A stretch of 64,000 nt of DNA. It comes from Thermococcus peptonophilus (GTDB lineage: Archaea; Methanobacteriota_B; Thermococci; Thermococcales; Thermococcaceae). This document shows, piece by piece, positions 14,291-22,942 of the stretch (its first letter is position 1; each line of letters starts with the position of its first letter). Under the pieces are notes generated by a model. The model did no database searches. It saw only the letters and a program-made list of their open reading frames with translations, and was not told the DNA's origin. A program made the translations under genes and the position numbers. Location of the stretch: positions 620,001 to 684,000 of the forward strand of contig NZ_CP014750.1 of assembly GCF_001592435.1 (NCBI RefSeq). The letters run 5' to 3'.

Positions 14291-15130
14291 GTGGACCCGT
14301 TAAGTGGATTTTTTGGGTCTCTGCTATGGTGGCTCTTCTTCCTCTACCTGCTGATGTGGCCCCAGCTTCAATTCAGGGCACTCCAGGCTGCCAGAGCAAG
14401 GCTCATGGCCCAGCTTTCGAGGAAGAGGAACTCCACGGTAATAGCAATGATCCACAGGCAGGAGAGCATAGGGCTCTTTGGAATACCCGTTTACAGGTTC
14501 ATCAGCATAGAGGACAGCGAGGAAGTGCTCAGGGCAATTAGGAGTGCACCAAAGGACAAGCCGATAGACCTCATAATCCACACCCCCGGGGGCCTTGTCC
14601 TGGCGGCAACCCAGATAGCGAGAGCGCTTAAGGAGCACCCGGCTGAGACGCGCGTTATAGTCCCACACTACGCCATGAGCGGCGGCACACTCATAGCACT
14701 CGCCGCTGACAAGATAATCATGGATCCAAATGCTGTCCTCGGGCCCGTTGACCCACAGCTTGGGCAGTACCCCGCTCCAAGCATACTGAGGGCTGTTGAG
14801 AAAAAGGGTCCGGAGAAGGTTGACGACCAGACCCTAATCCTGGCCGACGTTGCCGAGAAGGCCATAAAGCAGGTTCAGGACTTCGTGTTTAACCTCCTTA
14901 AGGACAAGTACGGAGAGGAGAAGGCAAGGGAGTTGGCCCAGATACTCACGGAGGGCAGATGGACGCACGACTACCCGATAACCGTTGACCACGCCAGGGA
15001 GCTGGGCCTCAACGTTGAGACCGATGTCCCTGAGGAAGTCTACGCCCTTATGGAGCTTTACAAACAGCCGGTTAAGCAGAGGGGAACTGTCGAGTTCATG
15101 CCATACCCGGTGAAGCAGGAAAAGAAGTGA
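14291..15130 (+). CDS. Membrane-anchored Clp-fold serine protease (SDH/SppA type)
   Basis: A 279-residue protein of the SDH-proteinase family (Clp/crotonase fold). One N-terminal helix (about residues 5-25, FFGSLLWWLFFLYLLMW) anchors it, followed by the catalytic domain. DLIIHTPGGLVLAATQIA gives the oxyanion region, and the nucleophile Ser is in HYAMSGGTLIALAAD (about residue 130). A downstream GEEKARELA segment may supply the Lys/His partner. Such ATP-independent proteases are thought to clear membrane or signal peptides. GTG 14291 follows GGAGGTGA with ideal spacing. Monocistronic by context. Confidence 0.85.
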   Translation: MDPLSGFFGSLLWWLFFLYLLMWPQLQFRALQAARARLMAQLSRKRNSTVIAMIHRQESIGLFGIPVYRFISIEDSEEVLRAIRSAPKDKPIDLIIHTPGGLVLAATQIARALKEHPAETRVIVPHYAMSGGTLIALAADKIIMDPNAVLGPVDPQLGQYPAPSILRAVEKKGPEKVDDQTLILADVAEKAIKQVQDFVFNLLKDKYGEEKARELAQILTEGRWTHDYPITVDHARELGLNVETDVPEEVYALMELYKQPVKQRGTVEFMPYPVKQEKK

Positions 15131-15165
15131 GTTTTCGCACTTTGCCTGCAACTTCTTTAACCTAA

Positions 15166-15212
15166 ACCTTTAAAAAGCACCGGCCCTCATTTATAAAGGG
15201 TTTTTAAACCCA
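15166..15212 (+). promoter_or_regulatory. TBP promoter with three TATA-like elements
   Basis: Three AT boxes precede the tbp start: CTTTAAAAAG near 15168, ATTTATAAAGG near 15189, and TTTTTAAAC near 15203. The first, about 60 bp from the TTG start, and the second, about 40 bp away, both give plausible leaders. GGGTTTTTAAACCC (15199-15212) is a near-perfect palindrome. Several TBP-binding elements before the TBP gene could allow autoregulation. Confidence 0.4.
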
Positions 15213-15231
15213 CCATTCGGAGGTGTAAACC

Positions 15232-15804
15232 TTGGTGGATATGAGCAATGTAAAGCTCAGGATTGAGAATATAGTCGCTTCTGTCGATCTCTTTACAGAC
15301 CTCAACCTTGAGAAGGTCATAGAGATCTGCCCGAGCTCCAAGTACAATCCAGAGGAGTTCCCGGGCATAATCTGCCGCTTTGACGACCCGAAAGTTGCTC
15401 TTCTGATATTCAGCTCTGGAAAGCTCGTTGTAACGGGTGCAAAGAGCGTTGATGACATCAAGAGAGCCGTGTATAAGCTAATCGAGATGCTGAAGAAAAT
15501 AGGTGCCAAATTCACCAGGGAGCCCCAGATAGACATCCAGAACATGGTCTTCAGCGGTGACATTGGTATGGAGTTCAACCTCGATGCCGTTGCTCTGATC
15601 CTTCCGAACTGTGAATACGAGCCCGAGCAGTTCCCGGGCGTTATATACCGCGTCAAGGAACCTAGGGCCGTAATACTGCTCTTCTCCTCCGGAAAGATCG
15701 TCTGTTCGGGCGCCAAGAGCGAGCAGGACGCCTGGGAAGCCGTCAAGAAGCTCCTCCGCGAGCTGGAGAAGTACGGCCTCATCGAGGAAGAAGAGGAATG
15801 GTGA
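15232..15804 (+). CDS. tbp: TATA-box binding protein
   Basis: A 190-residue archaeal TBP made of the two direct repeats of the saddle fold: [14 protein letters not shown]... with [22 protein letters not shown] in the first, and [11 protein letters not shown]... with [22 protein letters not shown] in the second. The phenylalanines that kink the TATA box are present, and the acidic C-terminal tail (IEEEEEW) is typical of Thermococcales. It recruits TFB and RNA polymerase. The start is TTG 15232 after CGGAGGTGTAAACC, a weak start codon for an essential factor; ATG 15241 is an alternative. Confidence 0.97.
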   Translation: MVDMSNVKLRIENIVASVDLFTDLNLEKVIEICPSSKYNPEEFPGIICRFDDPKVALLIFSSGKLVVTGAKSVDDIKRAVYKLIEMLKKIGAKFTREPQIDIQNMVFSGDIGMEFNLDAVALILPNCEYEPEQFPGVIYRVKEPRAVILLFSSGKIVCSGAKSEQDAWEAVKKLLRELEKYGLIEEEEEW

Positions 15805-15879
15805 TCCCTTCCACTCATCTTTTTGTGACCCCAATATTGTTTTAAGGACATGTTCTCTATGTGTTAAAGGTGGTATCCG

Positions 15880-16479
15880 ATGCATACCCAGGTTCTAGAG
15901 TGGCTTAAAGCGGGCAACGATGATGCCGAGGACATAGTTGATCTCCCCTGGAACGTCAGGCAGGTGGGAGAGAACCACTACGTTGCCGAGCATCCGAAGA
16001 TACCGTTTCTCCTGAACGTCCTGTTCATGGACGGATTTGTCCGGCTGGCCGTTCCGAGCGGGATTGAGACCATAGCGATGAGACTCGAGGAAAAGGTCAA
16101 GGTGTATCATACGCTCCTCATCCTGAACGAGCGCATGAACCTCCTCAAGTTCACCCTCAGCGGGATGAACGATGAGGTAACCCTCAGGGTTGATCTGGAC
16201 GAGAAAAGCCTCGGAAAGGAGGAGTTCAACGATGCCTTGACAGCTCTCCTCGTGGGTATGAACGTCCTCATGGACTCCCTTGGCCTGACCCAGGAGTTCC
16301 AGGAGATGGTATTCGAGAGACTCGCCCTTATGGTGTTTGAGAGAATGCAGAACGGTGCCAGCGAGAGGGAGATACTTGAGTTCCTCACGAAGAAGGTTGG
16401 CATGAGCAAGGAAGATGCCGAAGCACTTCTGGCGGAACTTAAAAAGGCTGTCAAAGAGGACGAGAGGGGGTACATTTGA
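15880..16479 (+). CDS. Uncharacterised 199-residue protein
   Basis: A soluble protein with an N-terminal alpha/beta part (residues 20-100, with FLLNVLFMDGFVRLAVPSG) and a helical C-terminal half (residues 120-195, with repeated VFERL/VFERM heptads and FLTKKVGMSKEDAEALLAEL). The first part looks like the compact chaperone-like fold seen in some archaeal proteins of unknown function, but I can name no family with confidence. It overlaps the HDAC-family gene by four bases (ATTTGA), so the two are co-translated, and may help or regulate that deacetylase. ATG 15880 follows AAGGTGGTATCCG. Confidence 0.7.
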   Translation: MHTQVLEWLKAGNDDAEDIVDLPWNVRQVGENHYVAEHPKIPFLLNVLFMDGFVRLAVPSGIETIAMRLEEKVKVYHTLLILNERMNLLKFTLSGMNDEVTLRVDLDEKSLGKEEFNDALTALLVGMNVLMDSLGLTQEFQEMVFERLALMVFERMQNGASEREILEFLTKKVGMSKEDAEALLAELKKAVKEDERGYI

Positions 16480-17480
16480 AGTTCGGGATTCTCTATACTC
16501 CGATTTCCCTTGAACACCGGCCCGATGGATACCACCCAGAGAATCCGGGTAGGCTGAAAAGAGCTGTTGAGGGACTTAAAAAAGCCGGTCTGTGGAAAAA
16601 TGTTATCGAACCTGAAGCAGTTCAGGAAAAGGAGCTCCTCAGGGTTCATGATGGGGAGTACGTGGAGCTGGTAAAAGAACTGGGAAGGTCTTTTGACTAT
16701 CTTGATCCCGACACCTACGTTTCTCCCGGCACGTTTAATGCCGCGCGCCACGCCTTTGGTGCTGTTAAGAAAGCGGTTGAGCTTGTCCTCGATGAGAAAG
16801 GGCTTTACCTTGCCCTGGTCAGACCGCCGGGCCATCACGCCGGCAGGAAGGGAAGGGCCTTCAACGCGCCGACTCTCGGCTTCTGCATCTTCAACAACGC
16901 GGCCTATGCTGCAAAGCTCCTCGAAGGACTCACCGGAAAGGCCCTGGTTATTGACTTCGACGCCCACCATGGCAACGGAACACAGGAGATACTCTGGAAC
17001 GATTCCGATGTTGTTCATATAGATCTCCACGAGAGGGACATCTATCCCGGTAGTGGCTACGAATATGAGATTGGAGGAAAGGGTGCAGAGGGAACCAAGG
17101 TCAACATCCCGATGCCCCATTATTCGGGTGACGATGACTACATCTATGCCTGGAATGAGGTTGTTCTGCCGATAGTTGCCCAGTTCAAGCCCGATGTTAT
17201 AATCGTCTCAGCTGGCTTTGACGGCTTCCACGGAGACGGCCTTACAACGCTCCGGCTGAGTGAGGTCTTCTACGCCTACGCCGGGACAACACTGGCAAGA
17301 TATCCCCTGACAGTAGTACTAGAAGGGGGATACAGCGTGGGGCTTGAGAAGGGACTGCCGGCTTTTATGGCGGGATACCTCAGTAAAGAGCGCCTTGAAG
17401 TTCCAGTGCATCCGTCCTTTGAGACTTTAAACACAGTAGAAAGGATTAAAGAAATACTGGGTGAGTGGTGGGAGTTCTAA
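16476..17480 (+). CDS. Histone deacetylase family protein (AcuC/APAH type)
   Basis: A 334-residue zinc-dependent deacetylase of the arginase/deacetylase fold. All catalytic motifs are visible: RPPGHHAG (tandem His, about residue 115), DFDAHHGNGTQ (zinc Asp and His, about 160), and SAGFDGFHGD (zinc Asp, about 247), with the Tyr-containing LEGGY loop near 286. It should remove acetyl groups from lysine side chains or small acetylamides such as acetylpolyamines. The start is TTG 16476, overlapping the upstream stop. The TBP gene lies 670 bases upstream. Substrate is not shown by the sequence. Confidence 0.9.
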   Translation: MKFGILYTPISLEHRPDGYHPENPGRLKRAVEGLKKAGLWKNVIEPEAVQEKELLRVHDGEYVELVKELGRSFDYLDPDTYVSPGTFNAARHAFGAVKKAVELVLDEKGLYLALVRPPGHHAGRKGRAFNAPTLGFCIFNNAAYAAKLLEGLTGKALVIDFDAHHGNGTQEILWNDSDVVHIDLHERDIYPGSGYEYEIGGKGAEGTKVNIPMPHYSGDDDYIYAWNEVVLPIVAQFKPDVIIVSAGFDGFHGDGLTTLRLSEVFYAYAGTTLARYPLTVVLEGGYSVGLEKGLPAFMAGYLSKERLEVPVHPSFETLNTVERIKEILGEWWEF

Positions 17481-17503
17481 CAAAAGAGAAAAATAGTGGA
17501 ACT

Positions 17504-18112
17504 TCAAAGCCCCAGCATCTCCTTTGCCGCCTTGACCCCAAGCTCAAAGGCCTTCATATTGACATCTACCGTCTTCGGCGGAACGCTGATCCTGATGACC
17601 TCCTTTATCAGCTCCTCCGAGAGCGGGAAGCCGGGTGTCTGGCTGAGGGCGCCGATTAGGACGACGTTTGTGGTTACGATGTTGCCAGCCTCCATGGCCA
17701 ACTTCTCAGCATCGAAGGCCATGAACTTGCCGCCGAAGTCTTCTTCAACTATCTTCTTCATCTCCTCAAGCGTTGGGTAGGTTGCTAGCCCCATCGAGAC
17801 CTGGACAGGTGGAATAGGCCTCGCGTTGGTGAAGACAAGGCCACCTTTCTTGAGGTAGTTGATGTAGCGGAGAGCTTCGACAGGCTCGAAGGAGAGTATG
17901 ACGTCGGCTTTCCCCTCGGGAACCATAGCACCGTAAACGTTCTCTCCAAACCTGACATAGGCTATGACGCTTCCAAAGCGCTGGCTCATTCCGTGAACCT
18001 CGCCGACACGAACCTTGTAGCCTGCCCTCAGGGCAGCCCAGCCGAGAAGGTTGGCAGCGGTGAGAATTCCCTGCCCGCCAACTCCGGTGATAACGATGTT
18101 ATACTCCTTCAT
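17504..18112 (-). CDS. iorB: Indolepyruvate:ferredoxin oxidoreductase, beta subunit
   Basis: About 202 residues of the gamma-type domain of 2-oxoacid:ferredoxin oxidoreductases. Key segments: [18 protein letters not shown] at the N terminus, [19 protein letters not shown], and [11 protein letters not shown]. With IorA it oxidises aryl pyruvates (from Trp, Phe, Tyr transamination) to aryl-acetyl-CoA while reducing ferredoxin. ATG 18112 fits GGAGGGTG eight bases upstream, a site inside the iorA 3' end. It is the last gene of the acdA-iorA-iorB transcript and ends 24 bases from the convergent deacetylase gene. Confidence 0.92.
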   Translation of the reverse strand: MKEYNIVITGVGGQGILTAANLLGWAALRAGYKVRVGEVHGMSQRFGSVIAYVRFGENVYGAMVPEGKADVILSFEPVEALRYINYLKKGGLVFTNARPIPPVQVSMGLATYPTLEEMKKIVEEDFGGKFMAFDAEKLAMEAGNIVTTNVVLIGALSQTPGFPLSEELIKEVIRISVPPKTVDVNMKAFELGVKAAKEMLGL

Positions 18113-18113
18113 C

Positions 18114-20057
18114 TCACTCACCCTCCTTCATGGGCTCGAACGCATCGAACGGACATACCTGGGCACATCCGCCGCAGCCCCAGCACATCGTCGGGTCAAT
18201 CTTTGCCTTCTTCTTCTCGGCGTCCCAGTAGATCGCCGGACAGCCGTAGGCGTTGATACAGATCTTACAGCCGGTGCACTTGTCCTCGATGACGTGGTAG
18301 ATGGGCCACTTCTCGCCCCTCCTGCGCATCTGGCCGATCCTGTAAAGGGCGCACGGCTGTCTTGAGACGACTACGCTCACTCCATCCACCTTGAGGGCCT
18401 TCTTTATGGTCTCATAGGTGGCCTTTATGTCGTACGGGTCAACTACTTCAACGAAGTCAGCACCCATAGCCCTTGCAACTTCTTCGATGAGTATCCTCTT
18501 TCCTGGCCCGTGGGGCGTCTGCCCCGTTCCGGGGTTCGGCTGGTCGCCGGTCATGGCCGTAACTTCGTTGTCGAGGACGACTATGAGAACGTTGGAGCGG
18601 TTATAGATGGCGTTGGCAAGGGCTGGCAGGCCTGTGTGGTAGAACGTTGAATCACCGATGGTAGCGACGATAATCTGCTTCTCCTTGCCCCCCTTGTGTT
18701 TTTCCTCGGCGAGTGAGCCATTCATCGCTATGCTGAGGCCATGGCCGATACCGATGGAGGCACCCATGGCAACCGTTGTATCAACAGTTCTGAGCGGCGG
18801 GAGGACACCGAGGGTGTAACAGCCTATGTCGCTCGGGTATATCGCCTTGGGGCCAGCTGCCTTCCTTATGGCGAAGAATGTGTTCCTGTGCGGGCACGCT
18901 GGACAGAGGCTCGGCGGCCTCGGCGGAACTATCTGGGAGACCTTCTCGTACTTCTCGTCGATCTCGGCGAAGTTTATTGGCGTTTCAAGGCCGAGGAACT
19001 TTGCTATGGCCTCGACTGCCCTCCTCGTGGTCATCTCGTAAACTCTCGGCACGAGGTCCTTTCCGTGGATCGGGATTCTCAGGCCCTTGTCGTAGGCCCA
19101 GGTCTTAACCTGCTCCTCAACCACCGGCTCAAGCTCCTCAACGATTAGAACCTTCTCGAGGCCGTCGAAGAACTTCTCAAGCAGGCCGTACGGAACCGGG
19201 AACGGCGTTCCGAGCTTGAGCACCTTGACGTTATCAACTCCGAGCCAGGCAAGGGCCTCCTTGACGTAGGCATAGCTTAGACCGGGGGCTATGATCCCGA
19301 CCTTTGCGTCCTCTTTGCCCTCGATCCAGTTGAACGGACAGTTGTTGAGTTCCTCGCGTATCTTCTCGATCTTCTCAAGTATCTGTGGGTGGAACTTCCT
19401 AGCGTGAGCGGGAATGTCAACGAACCTCGTCGGATCCTTCTTGAACTTTCCGAATTTCCTCTTACCGGTCTTTATCTCCTCAGGAAGTTCGCCGAGGACG
19501 ACGTCGCCTCTCGCGTGGGAACTCCTAGTTGTAGTTCTCAGGATGACGAAGTGCTTGAACTTCTCGCTCAGCTCGAAGGCGTACTTCGTCATCTCCTTTG
19601 CCTCGTGGGGTGAGCTCGGCTCGAGAACCGGGACATTGGCGAATTTGGCGTAAACTCTTGTGTCCTGCTCATTCTGTGAAGACCACATGCTCGGGTCGTC
19701 GGCAACCATTATGACGAAGCCGCCTTCAACCCCCATACCGACCGAGCTGAGGAAGCTATCGGCCGCGACGTTAAGACCAACGTGCTTCATTGCAGTCATT
19801 GCCCTCAGGCCGCTCCATGCTGCGGCTAAAGCCGTCTCGAAGGCGACCTTCTCGTTGGTCGAGTACTCCATGTAGACTCCTGCCTTTTTTGCGACGGCTG
19901 CCATCGTGTCGGTGAGCTCTGAACTCGGCGTTCCTGGATAGGCGGCGTAAACGGCTATGTTCGCCTCGAGCGCTCCCCTCGCTATCGCGTGGTTGCCTAG
20001 GAGAAGCACCTTTTCCCCGGGCTTGTCCCACAACACTATGTCGGTAACTTTCGCCAT
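18114..20057 (-). CDS. iorA: Indolepyruvate:ferredoxin oxidoreductase, alpha subunit
   Basis: A 647-residue catalytic subunit. The N-terminal pyruvate-ferredoxin-type domain has [13 protein letters not shown]. The thiamine diphosphate domain carries [19 protein letters not shown] (residues about 465-485, the TPP/Mg motif), preceded by [11 protein letters not shown]. The C terminus has two ferredoxin cluster motifs: [13 protein letters not shown] and [11 protein letters not shown]. Aryl pyruvate is decarboxylated on thiamine and electrons leave through the clusters to ferredoxin. It starts at ATG 20057 after CTGGAGGTGCAG, directly behind the PIN-domain gene stop (20058), so it belongs to the same transcript. 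Confidence 0.95.
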   Translation of the reverse strand: MAKVTDIVLWDKPGEKVLLLGNHAIARGALEANIAVYAAYPGTPSSELTDTMAAVAKKAGVYMEYSTNEKVAFETALAAAWSGLRAMTAMKHVGLNVAADSFLSSVGMGVEGGFVIMVADDPSMWSSQNEQDTRVYAKFANVPVLEPSSPHEAKEMTKYAFELSEKFKHFVILRTTTRSSHARGDVVLGELPEEIKTGKRKFGKFKKDPTRFVDIPAHARKFHPQILEKIEKIREELNNCPFNWIEGKEDAKVGIIAPGLSYAYVKEALAWLGVDNVKVLKLGTPFPVPYGLLEKFFDGLEKVLIVEELEPVVEEQVKTWAYDKGLRIPIHGKDLVPRVYEMTTRRAVEAIAKFLGLETPINFAEIDEKYEKVSQIVPPRPPSLCPACPHRNTFFAIRKAAGPKAIYPSDIGCYTLGVLPPLRTVDTTVAMGASIGIGHGLSIAMNGSLAEEKHKGGKEKQIIVATIGDSTFYHTGLPALANAIYNRSNVLIVVLDNEVTAMTGDQPNPGTGQTPHGPGKRILIEEVARAMGADFVEVVDPYDIKATYETIKKALKVDGVSVVVSRQPCALYRIGQMRRRGEKWPIYHVIEDKCTGCKICINAYGCPAIYWDAEKKKAKIDPTMCWGCGGCAQVCPFDAFEPMKEGE

Positions 20058-20519
20058 CTAAACTGCACCTCCAGATACCTCTTTCAGGAAATCCTCAAGT
20101 TCAGCTTCGTCCAAAATGTAAAACGCCTTAACGCCCATTTTTCGGGCCCTGCTAACCATATCTCTGTCTGAGGAGATTAAAATTGCGTCAAATTTCTTGG
20201 CAGTAGAGATGAAGTATGCATCAGCAGCCCGAGGGTGGATTTTTCTTGCGACATCTTTTGCGTCTTCGAATATCCAATCCTCTGAAACCTGGAGAACTCT
20301 GCTCGATAGGTACTCTTCAATGAGAGCGACTGCCTCATCCTTCCCAGTAAGCCGCTTGACAAGGCTTATAGTCTCAACTACCCCAAGTCGTGGCATAGCT
20401 AATGGAATTCCAGCGCTCTCGGCACTGGATATCGCTTGTCTCGCCAGTTCATTTCTGTGCTCTTTTCCCTTCACGGGTATTACGGCGTCCACCAGAGCGG
20501 AAGTATCAACCACGAGCAT
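20058..20519 (-). CDS. PIN-domain ribonuclease toxin (VapC type)
   Basis: A 153-residue intact PIN nuclease. Acidic residues fall where expected: VVDTSALVDA (first Asp), VVETISLV (Glu), RAADAYFISTAKKF (Asp), and ISSDRDMVSRA (last Asp). Such toxins cut RNA and are held inactive by the partner antitoxin. Its start overlaps the end of the small antitoxin gene by 14 bases. The pair sits between acdA and iorA in one operon. Whether it still acts as a toxin or regulates this operon's mRNA is unknown. Confidence 0.85.
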   Translation of the reverse strand: MLVVDTSALVDAVIPVKGKEHRNELARQAISSAESAGIPLAMPRLGVVETISLVKRLTGKDEAVALIEEYLSSRVLQVSEDWIFEDAKDVARKIHPRAADAYFISTAKKFDAILISSDRDMVSRARKMGVKAFYILDEAELEDFLKEVSGGAV

Positions 20520-20664
20520 CCCGCATCTCCTTCAGGAGTTTGTGAGGGTCTTTTTCGACTTCTCCAATTAGTTCCTTCATCCTTTCGTAGAGGTCGTTGA
20601 TCGTGGGTGGAGCCACCTTGGGAAGCTTTGTCCCCTTGCCCTCGGGCTTTGCGTGGGTTTCCAT
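20506..20664 (-). CDS. Small VapB-like antitoxin, 52 residues
   Basis: Starts at ATG 20664 after GGGAGGAGTGATT, two bases beyond the acdA stop, and ends TGA at 20506-20508, overlapping the PIN gene start. The translation begins METHAKPEGKGTKLPKVAPP and ends LLKEMRDARG. It is a basic, Pro-rich leader followed by an amphipathic helix (TINDLYERMKELIGEVEK), consistent with an antitoxin that wraps a PIN partner. It is below the usual length cut-off for automated gene calling. Family assignment rests on size, position and overlap. Confidence 0.7.
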   Translation of the reverse strand: METHAKPEGKGTKLPKVAPPTINDLYERMKELIGEVEKDPHKLLKEMRDARG

Positions 20665-20666
20665 AA

Positions 20667-22043
20667 TCACTCCTCCCTCAGTACCCCAACGTTCTTCGCC
20701 TGCTGGACGAGAGCGTAGGCGCCAGCAGCCACATCCTCAGGCCTCTCGTAGCTCGGGATTCCGTTCTCCTCAAGAAGCTCTTTGGCCTTCTCGCTGACGT
20801 AGCCTGCCATGAAGAGTCCGAGGACAGGTTTTCCGTTGTTGACCTCTTTTACGGCTTTGATGACGCCCTCGGCGTGCTCAGTCGGGGTCATTCCGGCGAA
20901 GGTTGGGACGACGCAGATTGCTATCAGCATGTCCACGTTAGGATCTTCAAGCAGGAGCTTCGCAGTCTTGTAGTAGTCCTCTCCGCGAGCAGAGGCTATC
21001 ATATCAACAGGGTTCTTCACGGCCGCCATCGGCGGGAGAAAGGAGCGGAGCTCCTCAATAGTTTTCTCCTCAAGGTTTGCCAGCTTGAGGCCCTTCCTGT
21101 CTATGGCATCGGCAGTGAGAACTCCCGGGCCGCCGGCGTTGGTCATTATGGCTACGCGTTTGCCCTTCGGGAGCGGCTGGGTAAAGGCCCTTGCCATGCT
21201 GATCATGTCGTCGATTGTATCAGCAACTAAAACCCCGCTCTGCTTGAAGGCCGCCTCGTAGATCTTCCAGCTTCCGGCGAGTGAACCTGTGTGGCTTGAT
21301 GCTGCCCTCGCACCGCTCTCGCTCCTGCCTGCCTTGAGCGCTATGACGGGCTTCTTCTTGGTGACCTTCTTGGCAACGTCAATGAACTTCCTGCCGTCCT
21401 TGAGACCCTCGATGTAGAGGGCTATCGCCTTGTCCTCCTCCGTGTCGGCGAGGTACTCCATAAGCTCGGAGAAGTCAACGTCGGCCATGTTGCCTATGCT
21501 GACGAATTTGGAGAAACCTATACCTTCCTTAACGGTCTTGTAGACTATTCCAGCCCCCAGAGCTCCGCTCTGGCTGATGAAGGCTATGCTCCCCTTCTTG
21601 GCGTCCATGATGAAGGTCGCGTTCATGTCGTTGTGGGTGTCCATAACACCGACGCAGTTCGGCCCGATGAGCCTCATGCCGTACTTGTGGGCAATCTCCA
21701 CGAGCTCCCGTTCTTCCCTCTTGCCTTCCTCACCGGTCTCACCGAAGCCGGCAGTTATTATGACCGCGCCCTTGACGCCCTTCTCACCGGCGTCTATTAT
21801 CGCCTGTTTAACGAACCTCTTGGGCACGACGATAATAGCGAGATCAACCTCTCCCGGGATGTCCTTGATGTTTTTGTAAGCCTTAACTCCCTGAACTACC
21901 TCATCTTTGACGTTGACTGGATAAACATTCCCAGCTTTGTACTTCTTGAGGTTCTTGAAGACCTCGTAGCCCAGCTTGAGCGAGTCGTTTGATGCTCCTA
22001 TGACCGCTATTCCCCTCGGCTTGAAGAAGTAGTCGAACGTCAT
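20667..22043 (-). CDS. acdA: ADP-forming acyl-CoA synthetase, alpha subunit
   Basis: A 458-residue alpha subunit of the NDP-forming acetate/aryl-acetate:CoA ligase. The CoA-binding Rossmann domain begins IAVIGASNDSLKLGYEVF. A second domain has NCVGVMDTHNDMN, and the phosphohistidine region is ASSHTGSLAGSW (about residue 250). The enzyme turns acyl-CoA plus ADP and Pi into acid plus ATP, the main substrate-level ATP step in these fermenters. Its place upstream of iorAB suggests use of aryl-acetyl-CoA (AcdAII/ACS-II type). The beta subunit is not in the window. ATG 22043 is used rather than TTG 22046, as GGTGAGTGATTG precedes it. Confidence 0.9.
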   Translation of the reverse strand: MTFDYFFKPRGIAVIGASNDSLKLGYEVFKNLKKYKAGNVYPVNVKDEVVQGVKAYKNIKDIPGEVDLAIIVVPKRFVKQAIIDAGEKGVKGAVIITAGFGETGEEGKREERELVEIAHKYGMRLIGPNCVGVMDTHNDMNATFIMDAKKGSIAFISQSGALGAGIVYKTVKEGIGFSKFVSIGNMADVDFSELMEYLADTEEDKAIALYIEGLKDGRKFIDVAKKVTKKKPVIALKAGRSESGARAASSHTGSLAGSWKIYEAAFKQSGVLVADTIDDMISMARAFTQPLPKGKRVAIMTNAGGPGVLTADAIDRKGLKLANLEEKTIEELRSFLPPMAAVKNPVDMIASARGEDYYKTAKLLLEDPNVDMLIAICVVPTFAGMTPTEHAEGVIKAVKEVNNGKPVLGLFMAGYVSEKAKELLEENGIPSYERPEDVAAGAYALVQQAKNVGVLREE

Positions 22044-22221
22044 CAATCACTCACCGTTTAAATCTTGGTTAGAGCGTATATAAGCTTTCCCAAAACGGGC
22101 ATCGGAGAATTTTTCGGCATTGTTGAGCTTAAAGAGTCCTTTATGAGCATAATAAGTCATTCAAAGAACACCCGAAACCTTTAAGTAAGCTTCGGTTATT
22201 TTAACTCTGGAGGTGGTGGCG
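22044..22221. promoter_or_regulatory. Divergent promoter region acdA / metallo-hydrolase
   Basis: On the minus strand GCTTATATACG (around 22074-22084) is the likely acdA TATA box, with transcript start near 22055. On the plus strand CCTTTAAGTAAGC (22178-22190) fits the metallo-hydrolase gene, placing its start near 22207 just ahead of GGAGGTGGTGGCG. The middle 80 bases are AT-rich with no evident gene. Confidence 0.45.
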
Positions 22222-22896
22222 ATGGTGAAGGTGAAGTTCCTGGGCCACGCGGCTTTTCTGATCGAGGGAAGCAAGAAGATACTCATAGATCCGTTCCTCA
22301 GCGGCAACCCAAAGGCCGCCGTCAAGCCCGAAGAGGTTGAAGCAGACCTCATACTCGTTACCCACGCCCACGGCGACCACATCGGAGATGCCATAGAGAT
22401 AGCCAGGAGAACCGGGGCGAAAATAGTTGCAATGTACGACATAGCCAACTACATCTCCCAGAGGGCGAGCGATGTCGAGACCGTTGGCATGAACTACGGG
22501 CCAACCACCATTGACGGGGTCTTCATCGTCCAGGTTCCGGCCTGGCACTCAAGCAGTGACGGAGTGCATAGCATAGGCAATCCCTGCGGCTACATAGTTA
22601 AGCTCGACGGAGTGACTATCTACCACGCAGGAGACACATTTGTCTTTGGAGACATGGCGCTCTTCAACGAGCTCTACGGCCCGATTGACGTTGCCCTCCT
22701 CCCGATAGGTGGACACTTCACGATGGGGCCGAGGGAAGCCGCCAAAGCAGTCGAACTCCTCAAGCCGAGGAAGGTTGTTCCGATGCACTACAGCACCTGG
22801 CCGCCGATAGCCCAGGACCCCGAGGAGTTCAAGAAGCTCGTCGGTGACAGGGCCGAAGTTGTTATCCTCCAGCCCGGAGAGGAGCTTGAGCTTTGA
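22222..22896 (+). CDS. Metal-dependent hydrolase, UPF0173 (beta-lactamase fold)
   Basis: A 224-residue metallo-beta-lactamase fold protein. The zinc motif THAHGDHIGD lies near residue 51, with further His in YHAGDTFVFGDMAL (about 137), IGGHFTMGP (about 162), and PMHYSTWPP (about 193). This is the UPF0173 pattern, whose members hydrolyse unknown substrates; some are likened to UlaG lactonases. ATG 22222 follows the strong GGAGGTGGTGGCG, so the GTG at 22213 is not used. Monocistronic; the neighbours suggest no pathway. Confidence 0.87.
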   Translation: MVKVKFLGHAAFLIEGSKKILIDPFLSGNPKAAVKPEEVEADLILVTHAHGDHIGDAIEIARRTGAKIVAMYDIANYISQRASDVETVGMNYGPTTIDGVFIVQVPAWHSSSDGVHSIGNPCGYIVKLDGVTIYHAGDTFVFGDMALFNELYGPIDVALLPIGGHFTMGPREAAKAVELLKPRKVVPMHYSTWPPIAQDPEEFKKLVGDRAEVVILQPGEELEL

Positions 22897-22942
22897 AAAA
22901 CCTTTTTAAATTTCTCTTCTTAGCTTACTCTCAGGTGGTGAA

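Noticed and set aside
16107-17120. Antisense frame (337 codons) over the deacetylase
   Set aside because: The plus strand has all catalytic motifs of the HDAC family; the other is a shadow.
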